Shown in pieces: positions 8,385-15,891 of a stretch of 38,102 bases of DNA (position 1 is its first letter; each line of letters starts with the position of its first letter). A model generated the notes under the pieces. That model was not told the origin of the DNA. It did not search any database and worked only from the letters and a program-made list of their open reading frames with translations. Location: assembly GCA_040755095.1 (NCBI GenBank), contig JBFMBH010000025.1, positions 1-38,102 on the forward strand. The letters are read 5' to 3'. The DNA comes from Thermodesulfobacteriota bacterium (GTDB lineage: Bacteria; Desulfobacterota; Desulfobulbia; Desulfobulbales; JBFMBH01). A program made the position numbers and the translations under genes.

Positions 8385-9479
8385 TCAGGGAATGGACGGC
8401 GGTCGGACCACGATCTCTTCGCCGGTGAGGGCCTCGCGCAGGAACACCGCGACAGCCCTCTTCTCGACCGCGGACAGGAACAGGGGCACAAGCTTGCGGT
8501 TGCCGGGCCCGCCGCCCTGGTCGAAGAAGGTGATCACCTCCTCCAGGGTGGCGAAGCTGCCGTTATGCATGTAGGGGCCGGTGCGGGCGATCTCCCGCAG
8601 GGTCGGGGTGCGGAAGGCCCGCCAATCCTCGTCGTTCCTGCTCACCAGGTAGCGGCCCGGATCTTCGGTGAGATCCCGGTAGCCCTCGTAGCGGCTGACC
8701 TTGGCCACGAAGCGGCGGGTGGCCGCCACCCGAGCATCCTGAATCGGGTTCTCCGGCACATGCAGGGCATGGAAGCGGTCATCGGCCAGGGTCGGACCGA
8801 AATGGCAGTCCGTGCAGCGCCCCTTGCCGGTGAACACCGCCAAGCCGCTCTGGGCCTCCCGGGAAAGGGCCTCCTGGTCGCCGGCCAGGAACCGATCGAT
8901 CGGCGCTCCCCGGGAGACCAGGGTGCGCTGGAACGCGGCCAGGGCCAGCCCCACCCGGTCCCGGGAGGTGTCCTCGGAGCCGAACACCTCGGCAAAGGCC
9001 TGCCGGTACTCGGGCACCGAGCGCAGCTCCTCTTCCAGGAAGTCCAGATTCTGGTTCATCTCGAAGCTGGACATGATCGGAAACAGGGCCTGATCCTCCA
9101 GGGAGGCGCTGCGGCCATCGTGGAACAGGAAGCGGGCAAAGGCGATGTTGATGAGGGTGGGGGCATTGCGCCAGTTGGCGGTGGTGGGATAGGACAGGGA
9201 GATGGCCTGGCCGTCGGCGAAGGCCAGCTCGGGGATGTGGCAGGAGGCGCAGCTCATGGTGCCGTCCCCGGACAGGCGGCGATCGAAAAAGAGCATCGTG
9301 CCCAGGGCAATCTTGGCCGGAGTCAGGGGGTTGAGCCGGGATGGGGGCGCCTCGCCGAGAGGCAAAAGCGGGCCGCCGGCAGCGACAACCGGGCCGGCGA
9401 GGCCAAGGCCGAGCACCAGGAGCCACAGCCACCGGCGCGGAGCCCGGCTGCCTGGACGCCAGGGGTCAGGGGGCGGCAT
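8385..9479 (-). CDS. Di-heme cytochrome c peroxidase / MauG family protein
   Basis: A 364-residue periplasmic protein. The start is the ATG at 9479, overlapping the end of the upstream Sec-DsbA gene by 14 bases; the open frame extends further upstream but only as a shadow of that gene. An N-terminal signal or anchor (about residues 16-34) ends in VVAAGG. Two heme sites are seen, CASCH (77-81) and CTDCH (222-226), with the family context LxxGxxLFFDxRLSGDGxxSCASCH and, near the C-terminus, TPTLREIARTGPYMHNGS. Known members reduce hydrogen peroxide with electrons from small cytochromes, or (MauG) oxidise protein side chains. Lying behind a thiol/selenol oxidoreductase and formate dehydrogenase, a peroxide-detoxifying role in the periplasm is likely. 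Confidence 0.88.
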   Translation of the reverse strand: MPPPDPWRPGSRAPRRWLWLLVLGLGLAGPVVAAGGPLLPLGEAPPSRLNPLTPAKIALGTMLFFDRRLSGDGTMSCASCHIPELAFADGQAISLSYPTTANWRNAPTLINIAFARFLFHDGRSASLEDQALFPIMSSFEMNQNLDFLEEELRSVPEYRQAFAEVFGSEDTSRDRVGLALAAFQRTLVSRGAPIDRFLAGDQEALSREAQSGLAVFTGKGRCTDCHFGPTLADDRFHALHVPENPIQDARVAATRRFVAKVSRYEGYRDLTEDPGRYLVSRNDEDWRAFRTPTLREIARTGPYMHNGSFATLEEVITFFDQGGGPGNRKLVPLFLSAVEKRAVAVFLREALTGEEIVVRPPSIP

Positions 9480-10068
9480 GGGCGAGCTCCTCGTGCACGA
9501 TGGATTGCAGATAGTCGAAGGAGCGGTTGCCCACCACCTTGCGACCGTTGATGAAGAAGGTGGGGGTGTTGAACAGATCGAGCTGCCGGGCCAGCGCCAG
9601 ATCCTGCTCGATGGCCTCCTTGAAGGCCTGGTTGTCCAGATCCGCTTCGAAGCGCTGCCGGTCCAGCCCCAGTTCGTCGGCCATCCTGAGGACCGCGGGC
9701 CGATCCAGGCGCGGGGAACGGGCCAAGAGCAGGTCATGCATCTCCCAGTAGCGGCCCTGCGCACCGGCGGCCAGGGCCGCCAGGGCCGCGGCAGGGGCGT
9801 GATCCCGGTACTTGTAGGGAAAATTCTTGATCACCAGCCGGATCTTGCCAGGAAAGGCCGCAAGGAGCCGCTTGACGGTCGGACCGGCCGCCGCGCAGTG
9901 GGCTCACTGGAAGTCCAGGAACTCGACAATGGTCACCGGCGCATTGGCCGGACCGGTGCTGGGTGAGGAGCCGATGGGAACCTGGGCCCGCTCTTCAGCA
10001 GCCAGGGCCGCCGCTGACCGCAGGATGAGAAGGCACAGAACAGTCAGGACGAAAAGGCGTTTTGGCAT
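9466..10068 (-). CDS. DsbA-like thioredoxin-fold selenoprotein (UxxC), UGA decoded as Sec
   Basis: Read straight through an in-frame TGA at 9906-9904, the frame gives a 200-residue exported DsbA/thioredoxin_4-type protein. It has a signal peptide (1-24, ending ALAA), then VTIVEFLDFQ-U-AHC with Sec at 55 and Cys at 58 in place of the usual CxxC. The typical continuation follows: KNFPYKYRDHA, GRYWEMHDLL, and NTPTFFING with the cis-Pro. Both halves are complete, in one frame and in the right order, and the TGA falls exactly on the catalytic cysteine, which argues for selenocysteine and against a nonsense mutation. An AAGGAG ribosome-binding site precedes the ATG. Members oxidise, isomerise or reduce disulfides in the periplasm; which of these this one does is not visible. 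It overlaps the downstream peroxidase gene and follows the formate dehydrogenase genes, whose alpha subunit also needs Sec. Confidence 0.85.
9874..9906 (-). promoter_or_regulatory. UGA-Sec codon with candidate SECIS hairpin
   Basis: TGA occupies 9906-9904. Starting 11 bases after it, 9892-9886 can pair with 9880-9874 (six pairs including one G-U, with one C/A mismatch), leaving a five-base loop GGTCC at 9885-9881. A short stem with a GGU-containing loop at this distance is what bacterial SelB recognises. The pairing was found by eye; no folding energy was computed. Confidence 0.55.
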
Positions 10069-10097
10069 GGCAGGACTCCTTCTTGACTGACGGCAAG

Positions 10098-10129
10098 GGC
10101 CGGCGGTCAGATCCCACTGACCGCCGGCC
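10098..10129 (-). terminator. 13-bp perfect hairpin between nrfD-like and Sec-DsbA genes
   Basis: GGCCGGCGGTCAG (10098-10110) and its exact complement (10117-10129) flank a six-base loop. It lies in the 119-base gap after the NrfD-like stop codon. No T-run follows on the minus strand, so partial termination, transcript stabilisation or processing between the formate dehydrogenase genes and the downstream pair are all possible. Confidence 0.5.
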
Positions 10130-10187
10130 TCGTGGTCGCGACGCTTCCGGAAACAGGTTGCCTCCTGACCTGGCGTGCCGGCGCCGC

Positions 10188-11330
10188 TCAGGCCTTGACC
10201 TTGGCCTCGTCCGGGAAGAGGGGCAGGAAGAAGCCAGCGGCCCGGAAGAGGATCACCCCCAGGGCGACGATGCCCAAAGTGATCACCACCTCCATCCAGG
10301 AGGGGGCATAGCTGGCACCGGTGCTGGCGCCGTGCCGGTACATGCCGGTGATGGCGATGTTCATCCGGTTGAGGATGACGCCGCTGATGACAAGAAGATC
10401 CACCCAGACCAGCCCCTTGATGCTGGTGCGGATGCTGCGGGAGACCAGGAGCAGGAGCGGCAGCACGACGCCCATCCCCATCTCCAGAAGATACATGTTG
10501 GCCTCGTACGACCCGTCCAGGGCCGTGGCCACCCCAGGACCGGTGGCCAGGGAACAGAGCTTGAAGACCAGATAGCCGGCCAGGGCGATGGTGGTCCCCC
10601 GGGCGAGGCCGGTCAGGATCTCCATGGGGGGCGGGTGGTTGAAGGCCTTGGCGCTCATGATCGACTCGAAGGACACCATGGTGAGCCCCATCATCACCGC
10701 CGAGACCAGGAAGTGGTATGGCATGAGGGAGCTGTACCACAGGGGGGAAAGCTTGTCGGGGGCGATGAGGTAGACCGCGCCCAGGGAGGACTGGTGGAGC
10801 ACCGACAGCATGCAGCCGGCCAGGACCGCGCCCACCATGATCTTGCGGACGAAGCGCAAGGGACCCTCAAGCCCCAGCCGCTCGAAGAGCATGGGGGAGA
10901 ATTCGATGGCCAGGACGGTGGTGTAGCCGATGACGTGCAGGGCGACGATGAACATGATGGAGTGGATCTGCCACATCACCGCCGGGTGCCAGATGCGGTA
11001 GGGGTGGCCGAGATCCAGCATCAGGGCCACCACCGCCAGGAGATAGCCCAGAAAGGCGGTGAGGACCGCTGGCCGGGCGATGGGCTTGTACTTCTTGATG
11101 TTGAAGAGATACACCGTGCCGGCGATGATGAAGCCGCCGGCCGCCATGGCCACCCCGCCCAGGAGGTCGAAGCCGATCCACAGCCCCCAGGGGAAGTTGT
11201 CGTTGAGGTTGGTGGCCGCCCCCAGGCCCTTGGCCAACCGGTAGACGGCGACACCGATGGCCAGCAGCACCACCAGGGAGGCCAGAGAGGTGGCCGGACT
11301 GAAGAAGGGGATCTTTTCCGAGGTCTTCAT
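10188..11330 (-). CDS. NrfD/HybB/PsrC-type integral membrane subunit of formate dehydrogenase
   Basis: 380 residues, strongly hydrophobic, with roughly nine to ten membrane segments beginning at residue 13 (ATSLASLVVLLAIGVAVYRL). FPWGLWIGFDLLGGVAMAAG is typical of the NrfD/HybB superfamily, which anchors periplasmic iron-sulfur subunits and passes electrons to or from the quinone pool without its own heme. The ATG shares an ATGA overlap with the end of fdnH, so the two are translationally coupled. This replaces the cytochrome b-type FdnI subunit of the enterobacterial enzyme, an arrangement common in sulfate- and metal-reducing bacteria. The stop is followed by a strong hairpin and then the Sec-DsbA gene. 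Confidence 0.88.
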   Translation of the reverse strand: MKTSEKIPFFSPATSLASLVVLLAIGVAVYRLAKGLGAATNLNDNFPWGLWIGFDLLGGVAMAAGGFIIAGTVYLFNIKKYKPIARPAVLTAFLGYLLAVVALMLDLGHPYRIWHPAVMWQIHSIMFIVALHVIGYTTVLAIEFSPMLFERLGLEGPLRFVRKIMVGAVLAGCMLSVLHQSSLGAVYLIAPDKLSPLWYSSLMPYHFLVSAVMMGLTMVSFESIMSAKAFNHPPPMEILTGLARGTTIALAGYLVFKLCSLATGPGVATALDGSYEANMYLLEMGMGVVLPLLLLVSRSIRTSIKGLVWVDLLVISGVILNRMNIAITGMYRHGASTGASYAPSWMEVVITLGIVALGVILFRAAGFFLPLFPDEAKVKA

Positions 11331-12100
11331 CGCCGTCCCTCCTTTTCCGCCACCTCATCCCGCCGGGTGACCACCCAGGCGCCCAGGCCCACCGCGAACA
11401 CCAGGCCGAAGATGGCCGGGATGTGGGTGATGTACTCCCAGGTCAAGGGCGGCAGGGGCCGCTTCGAGACCTGGGTCCGGAAGCCCAGCTCGGCAAAGGG
11501 CCGGGAGGCGAGGTAGATCCAGGACGTGCCGCCCGCCTCCTCCTTGCCGTAGATGTGGTCCACATAGCCCCCCTTGGCCAGCCGCCTTTCGGCTTCGGCC
11601 GCTACCTCCTCGGCCTCGCCGAAGAACATGGTGCCGGTGGGGCAGGTCTTGACGCAGGCCGGCAGCATGCCTTCCGCCAGGCGCTCGGCGCAGAAATCGC
11701 ACTTCTGCACCCAGGGCAGGGGGGACTCCCACTCGTACTTGGGGATCTGGAAGGGGCAGGCGATCATGCAATACCGGCAGCCGATACAGCGGTCGTGGCT
11801 GTAGGTGACCGGCCCGGTCGGGGTCTTGACCAGGGCCGCCACCGGGCAGACCGAGACACAGGCCGGGTCCTTGCAATGGAGGCACTGGTCCTTGATGAAG
11901 GTCCAGACCGGTCCGCCCTGCACTTCCTCCTCCACGAAGCGGATGAAGGTGTAGGTGTCCGAGGAGAGGCGCTCCGGGTTGGTGAAGGTGCCGCGGATGG
12001 TGGTGGGCCGGGTGCGGCGCTCGTTCCAGGCCTTGCAGGCCACCTGGCAGCCCCGGCAACCGATGCAGCGGGTGAGATCGACAAGGACGCTCTTGGCCAT
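11327..12100 (-). CDS. fdnH: Formate dehydrogenase iron-sulfur (beta) subunit
   Basis: 257 residues carrying the four [4Fe-4S] cluster motifs of the FdnH/HybA/DmsB family: CIGCRGCQVAC near the N-terminus, CLHCKDPACVSVCP, CIGCRYCMIACP and CDFCAERLAEGMLPACVKTCP. A single C-terminal transmembrane helix (about 222-245, IPAIFGLVFAVGLGAWVV) anchors it, as in FdnH. It carries electrons from the catalytic subunit to the membrane subunit. The ATG at 12100 has a strong TAGGAGG ribosome-binding site that overlaps the end of the alpha-subunit gene region. It lacks its own Tat signal, as is usual for a subunit carried out with its partner. Confidence 0.93.
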   Translation of the reverse strand: MAKSVLVDLTRCIGCRGCQVACKAWNERRTRPTTIRGTFTNPERLSSDTYTFIRFVEEEVQGGPVWTFIKDQCLHCKDPACVSVCPVAALVKTPTGPVTYSHDRCIGCRYCMIACPFQIPKYEWESPLPWVQKCDFCAERLAEGMLPACVKTCPTGTMFFGEAEEVAAEAERRLAKGGYVDHIYGKEEAGGTSWIYLASRPFAELGFRTQVSKRPLPPLTWEYITHIPAIFGLVFAVGLGAWVVTRRDEVAEKEGRR

Positions 12101-12109
12101 GGCTGCCTC

Positions 12110-15100
12110 CTAGACCTTTTCGATGTTGACCATGAAGGCCTTGGTTTCCGGGATCATGGTGTTGGCATCGCCGATGGTGGGGGTGAGGAGATTGGCCGAG
12201 TCCCCACCACGGCCGTCCTTGGGGTATTGCCAGCCGAAGCACCAGGGCATCCCCACCTGGTGCACGGTTGTGCCCATGACCTTGAAGGGCCGGAAGCGGC
12301 TGGTGACGATGGCGGCGGCAAAAATCTGCCCCCGGGCCGAGGAGACCTTCACCCGGTCGCCATTCCTGATCCCCTTTTCGGCCGCCAGCTCGCGGCTGAG
12401 CTCGATGAAGCTCTCGGGCACCATCTCCAGCAGCCAGGGCAGCGGCCGGGTCATGGCCCCGGTCTGCCAGTGCTCGGTGACCCGGTAGGTGGTGGCCACG
12501 AAGGGATAGCGGATGTCGCAGGACAGGAAGATGTCATCCAGCTCGGCGCTGCCCTCTGTGTAGAAGAGCTTGGTGGTGGGGTTGATGCGATGGGACTTGG
12601 AGTACGGGTTCTCCTGCAGGGGACACTCCAGAGGCTCATAGTGCTCCGGGAAGGGGCCGTCGTTGGGACCGGGTCCGAAGACGGAGGAGACGCCGGCCGG
12701 CTTCATGATGAACGGCAGGCTGCTCTTGGGGTTGTCGGTACCGTCCGAGCTCCGGAGGGGCGGCGCCGGGCCATCCGGCACATCGCCGGTCCACTTCTCG
12801 CCGGCCCAGCGGATGACCGCCCGCTTCTCGTCCCAGGGCCGGCCCAGCTCGTCCACCGAGGCCCGGTTGTAGATGATGCGCCGGTTCACCGGCCAGCTCC
12901 AGGCCCACTCCGGATAGAGGCCGATGCCACTCGCATCCTCGTCCTTGCGACGGGCCATCATGTTGCCCTTGCCGGTGTAGGAGCCGCAATAGAGCCAGTT
13001 GCCGGAGGAGGTGGAGCCGTCGTCCTGGAGAAAGGCGAAGCTGGGCACCAGGCTGCCCTTCTTGTAGACCGTGCCCTTGATGTCCTTGTCCACCAGAAAA
13101 TAGCCGTTGATCTCCTTGGCCACCGCATGGGGATCCACATGGGTGACCCGGCCGGCGCTGTCCTTGGGACCATAGTCCCAGGCCAGCTTCATGATCGGCT
13201 CCGGGAACGCTCCCCCCTCCTGGGCATACAGGGCACGCACCCGCTGGTGCAGCTCATTGATGATCTCGGCATCCGGCCGGGCCTGGCCAGCGGGCTCCAC
13301 GGCCTTGTACCGCCACTGGCCCCAACGGCCGGAGTTGGTGATGCTGCCCTCCTTTTCCACCGAGACGGCACAGGGCAGCAAGAAGACCTCGGTCCTGATC
13401 TCTGCCGGATTCACCTCCGGCCCGCGCCAGAACGAGCCGGTCTCGTTGTCGAAGATGTTGACGTTCACCAGCCAGTCCAGCTTGGCCAGGGCCTTGCGCA
13501 CCTTGCCAGCATTGGAGCCGGAGCAGGCCGGGTTCTGGCCCCAGGCGAAAAAGCCCGTAAACTTGCCCCGGGCCATCTGGTCGAAGAGCATCAGCCAGGA
13601 GGCGTTCTGGCCATCATCCAGCTTGGGCAGCCAGGCGAAGCCGAGATCATTCTCCGGGGTGGCAGCGTCGCCGAAGAAGGCCTTCAGGAGGGAGACCGAG
13701 TACTTGGGAAAGTTGCTCCACCAGTTGAGACTGCGGGCCTCCACGGTCCTGGGGGTGCCCTTGTCGTTGTAGACTGCCAGGCTGGTGTCGCTGGCGGACG
13801 GGGTCCGCAGGTAGCCGGGCAGGATGTGGAACAGGATGCCATAGTCCGTGGAGCCCTGGACGTTGCTCTCGCCGCGGAGGGCGTTGACCCCGCCGCCGGC
13901 GCGACCGATGTTGCCCAGCAGCAGCTGGATGACGGCCATGGCCCGGATGTTCTGGGTGCCCACCGTGTGCTGGGTCCAGCCCATGGCGTACATCACTGTT
14001 GCCACCTTGTCCGGTTTGCCGGTGCTGCCATAGGCCTGGTAGACCTTTTCCAGAAGATCCCGGGGGGTGCCGGTCACCGCCGAGACGCTGTCCAGGTCAT
14101 AGCGGTCATAGTGCTTCCGGAGAAGCTGCAGCACGCACCAGGGGTCGGTCATGGTGGGGTCCTTCTTCACCACGCCGGCCTCGTCGGCCTGGAAGGCCCA
14201 GGTCTTCTTGTCGTATTTCCGGGCGTTGGGGTCGTAGCCGGAAAAGACTCCGTCCAGCTCGCCGGGCATCTGGAACTGGGTGTTGACCAGGAAGCTGGCG
14301 TTGGTGTAGAGACGGACATACTCTTCGTGGTAAAGCTGGTGGTCGAGGATGTAGCGGATCATGCCCCCGAGAAAGGCGATGTCGGTACCGGAGCGCAAGG
14401 GGGCGTAGATATCCGCCTTGGCGGAGGTGCGGGTGAAACGGGGATCAACGCTGATGAGCGTCGCCCCCCGGTCTTTGGCCTCGGTGACCCACTTGAAGGA
14501 GATGGGATGGTTTTCGGCAGCATTGCTGCCCATGATCAGGATGACGTCCGCGTTGCGGATGTCGATCCAGTGATTGGTCATCGCCCCGCGTCCGAACGAC
14601 TCTGCCAGAGCCGCTACCGTGGCGGAGTGTCAGATACGGGCCTGGTGCTCGATATAGACAATGCCCAGGGAGCGGATCCACTTCTGCAGGAGATAGCACT
14701 CCTCGTTGTCCAAAGCAGCGCTGCCCACGTGGGCGATGCCATCGCAACGGTTGACGGTCTGGCCCTTGGCATTGGTGGTGACAAAGGAGGCGTCCCGGCT
14801 CTTCTTCACCCTTTTCGCGATCTCACTCAGGGCCCAGTCCCACTCCACCTCGTGCCATTCCGCAGCGCCCGGCGCCCGATACCGGGGCTTGGCCACCCGC
14901 TCCGGGCTGTTGACCAGCTGCAGCAACGAAGCGCCCTTGGGGCACAAGGCGCCGCGATTGATGGGGTGGCTGGGGTCACCCTCGATGTTCACCACCCGGC
15001 CGGCCTTGCTGTGCACGACCAGGCCGCAGCCCACCGCGCAGTACGGGCAGACCGATGTGGTCTGGGTAGCGTTTTTGATCCTCAGCTCCTCCTGGCGGGC

Positions 15101-15187
15101 TTCAGCCGCCATGGGCCTGGCCACTGCCGCGCCAGCGGCCAGCACCGCGCCGCTGCCCTTGAGGAATCCCCGTCTCGAGATCGCCAT
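12110..15187 (-). CDS. fdnG: Formate dehydrogenase alpha subunit, selenocysteine-containing, Tat-exported
   Basis: 1025 residues when the TGA at 14632-14630 is read as selenocysteine (residue 186), matching the usual length of FdnG-type enzymes. A twin-arginine signal (SRRGFLKGSG) is followed by a [4Fe-4S] site (Cys47, 50, 54, 82 in CPYCAVGCG...ALCPKG). The segment HQAR-I-U-H-SATVAAL...SFGRGAMTNHW is the standard active-site region, with Sec ligating Mo or W. The rest is the molybdopterin oxidoreductase fold and a C-terminal dinucleotide-binding domain. It oxidises formate to CO2 in the periplasm. The ATG at 15187 has an AAGGAGG site. The ten bases after the TGA resemble the E. coli fdnG SECIS region only loosely. 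It would be misannotated as two genes (start at 14581) if UGA were read as stop. Confidence 0.94.
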
Positions 15188-15252
15188 GTCGTCGCCTCCT
15201 TCTTCTTGAGTAGGTTGGTTGTTGAAAGGGGGTACGCCGGGCCGTCCTCTTT

Positions 15253-15281
15253 CCCTATCAACCGCGGATTTCCCTTGTCAA
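15253..15281 (-). promoter_or_regulatory. Candidate promoter for the formate dehydrogenase operon
   Basis: On the minus strand TTGACA (15281-15276) is followed after 17 bases by ATAGGG (15258-15253). The -35 is a perfect sigma-70 match and the -10 is weak, as expected if an activator is needed. It lies in the 149-base divergent space between fdnG and moaB. Confidence 0.4.
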
Positions 15282-15336
15282 GCGGCAAAGCGTTCTCAGC
15301 CCAGCAATTCTCATACAACCTTCCAAGAGGTGCAGC

Positions 15337-15891
15337 ATGCGGATCGGCATCCTGACGGTGAGCGATCGTGCCTTCCGGGGCGAGCGGGAGGATCGGGGCG
15401 GGCCAGCGCTGGCAAGCTGGCTGAAGGATCGAGGGGAAGAGGAGGTGGTCTTTGGCCTGGTGCCCGACGAGGCCGAGGCGATCGCCGCCGTGCTGCGGCG
15501 CTGGGCGGATGAGGCGAGGTGCGATCTGGTGCTCACCACCGGCGGCACCGGGCTGGCACCCCGGGATGTCACCCCGGAGGCGACCGTTGGTGTCTGCCAG
15601 CGGCTGATCCCGGGCCTGGCCGAGGCGATGCGGCACGCCAGCCGCAAGAAGACCCCGACGGCCAGCCTCTCCCGGGCGGTGGCCGGTATCCGCGGCCAGA
15701 CTCTGATCGTCAATCTGCCGGGCAGCCCGGCGGGTGCGCTGGAGAATCTGGCGGCGATCTGGCCGGCTGTTCCCCATGCCGTGGCCAAGATCCAGGGCGA
15801 CGCCAGCGACTGCGCGCCAGACACCGGCGGCAGGCTGCCCTACGGTGAAAGACGAACCGCCGAATGTCCAACAAGGAATTTCGAAGGCTGA
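15337..15891 (+). CDS. moaB: Molybdopterin adenylyltransferase, MoaB/MogA family
   Basis: 184 residues. MogA/MoaB enzymes adenylate molybdopterin before metal insertion, giving the cofactor that the divergently encoded formate dehydrogenase needs. The family motifs are present: ILTVSDRA at the N-terminus, DLVLTTGGTGLAPRDVTPEA in the middle, and the late NLPGSPAGA segment. An AGAGGTG ribosome-binding site precedes the ATG. The conserved fold ends near KIQGDASDC (about residue 160). The last 10-15 codons (GERRTAECPTRNFEG) run into a palindromic repeat and are not part of the family, so the original C-terminus was probably replaced when the repeat arrived. The 3' end overlaps the convergent kinase gene by 52 bases. 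Confidence 0.9.
   Translation: MRIGILTVSDRAFRGEREDRGGPALASWLKDRGEEEVVFGLVPDEAEAIAAVLRRWADEARCDLVLTTGGTGLAPRDVTPEATVGVCQRLIPGLAEAMRHASRKKTPTASLSRAVAGIRGQTLIVNLPGSPAGALENLAAIWPAVPHAVAKIQGDASDCAPDTGGRLPYGERRTAECPTRNFEG

Noticed and set aside
5259-9551. Very long open frame on the plus strand opposite the NHL and peroxidase genes
   Set aside because: Shadow of real genes in GC-rich DNA: glycine-, histidine- and arginine-rich, no domain or ribosome-binding site.
8385-9764. Cytochrome peroxidase starting at 9764
   Set aside because: The extra 95 residues are a shifted-frame reading of the Sec-DsbA gene; the signal peptide and family similarity begin at 9479.
9904-10740. Separate short gene ending at the TGA 9904, and a second gene from 9834, as a frameshifted pseudogene
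   Set aside because: Both parts are in the same frame, the TGA replaces the catalytic cysteine and the following residues continue the DsbA fold, so selenocysteine is the better explanation.
11423-15355. Long plus-strand frame opposite the formate dehydrogenase genes
   Set aside because: Same composition artefact; the minus-strand genes have full family motifs.
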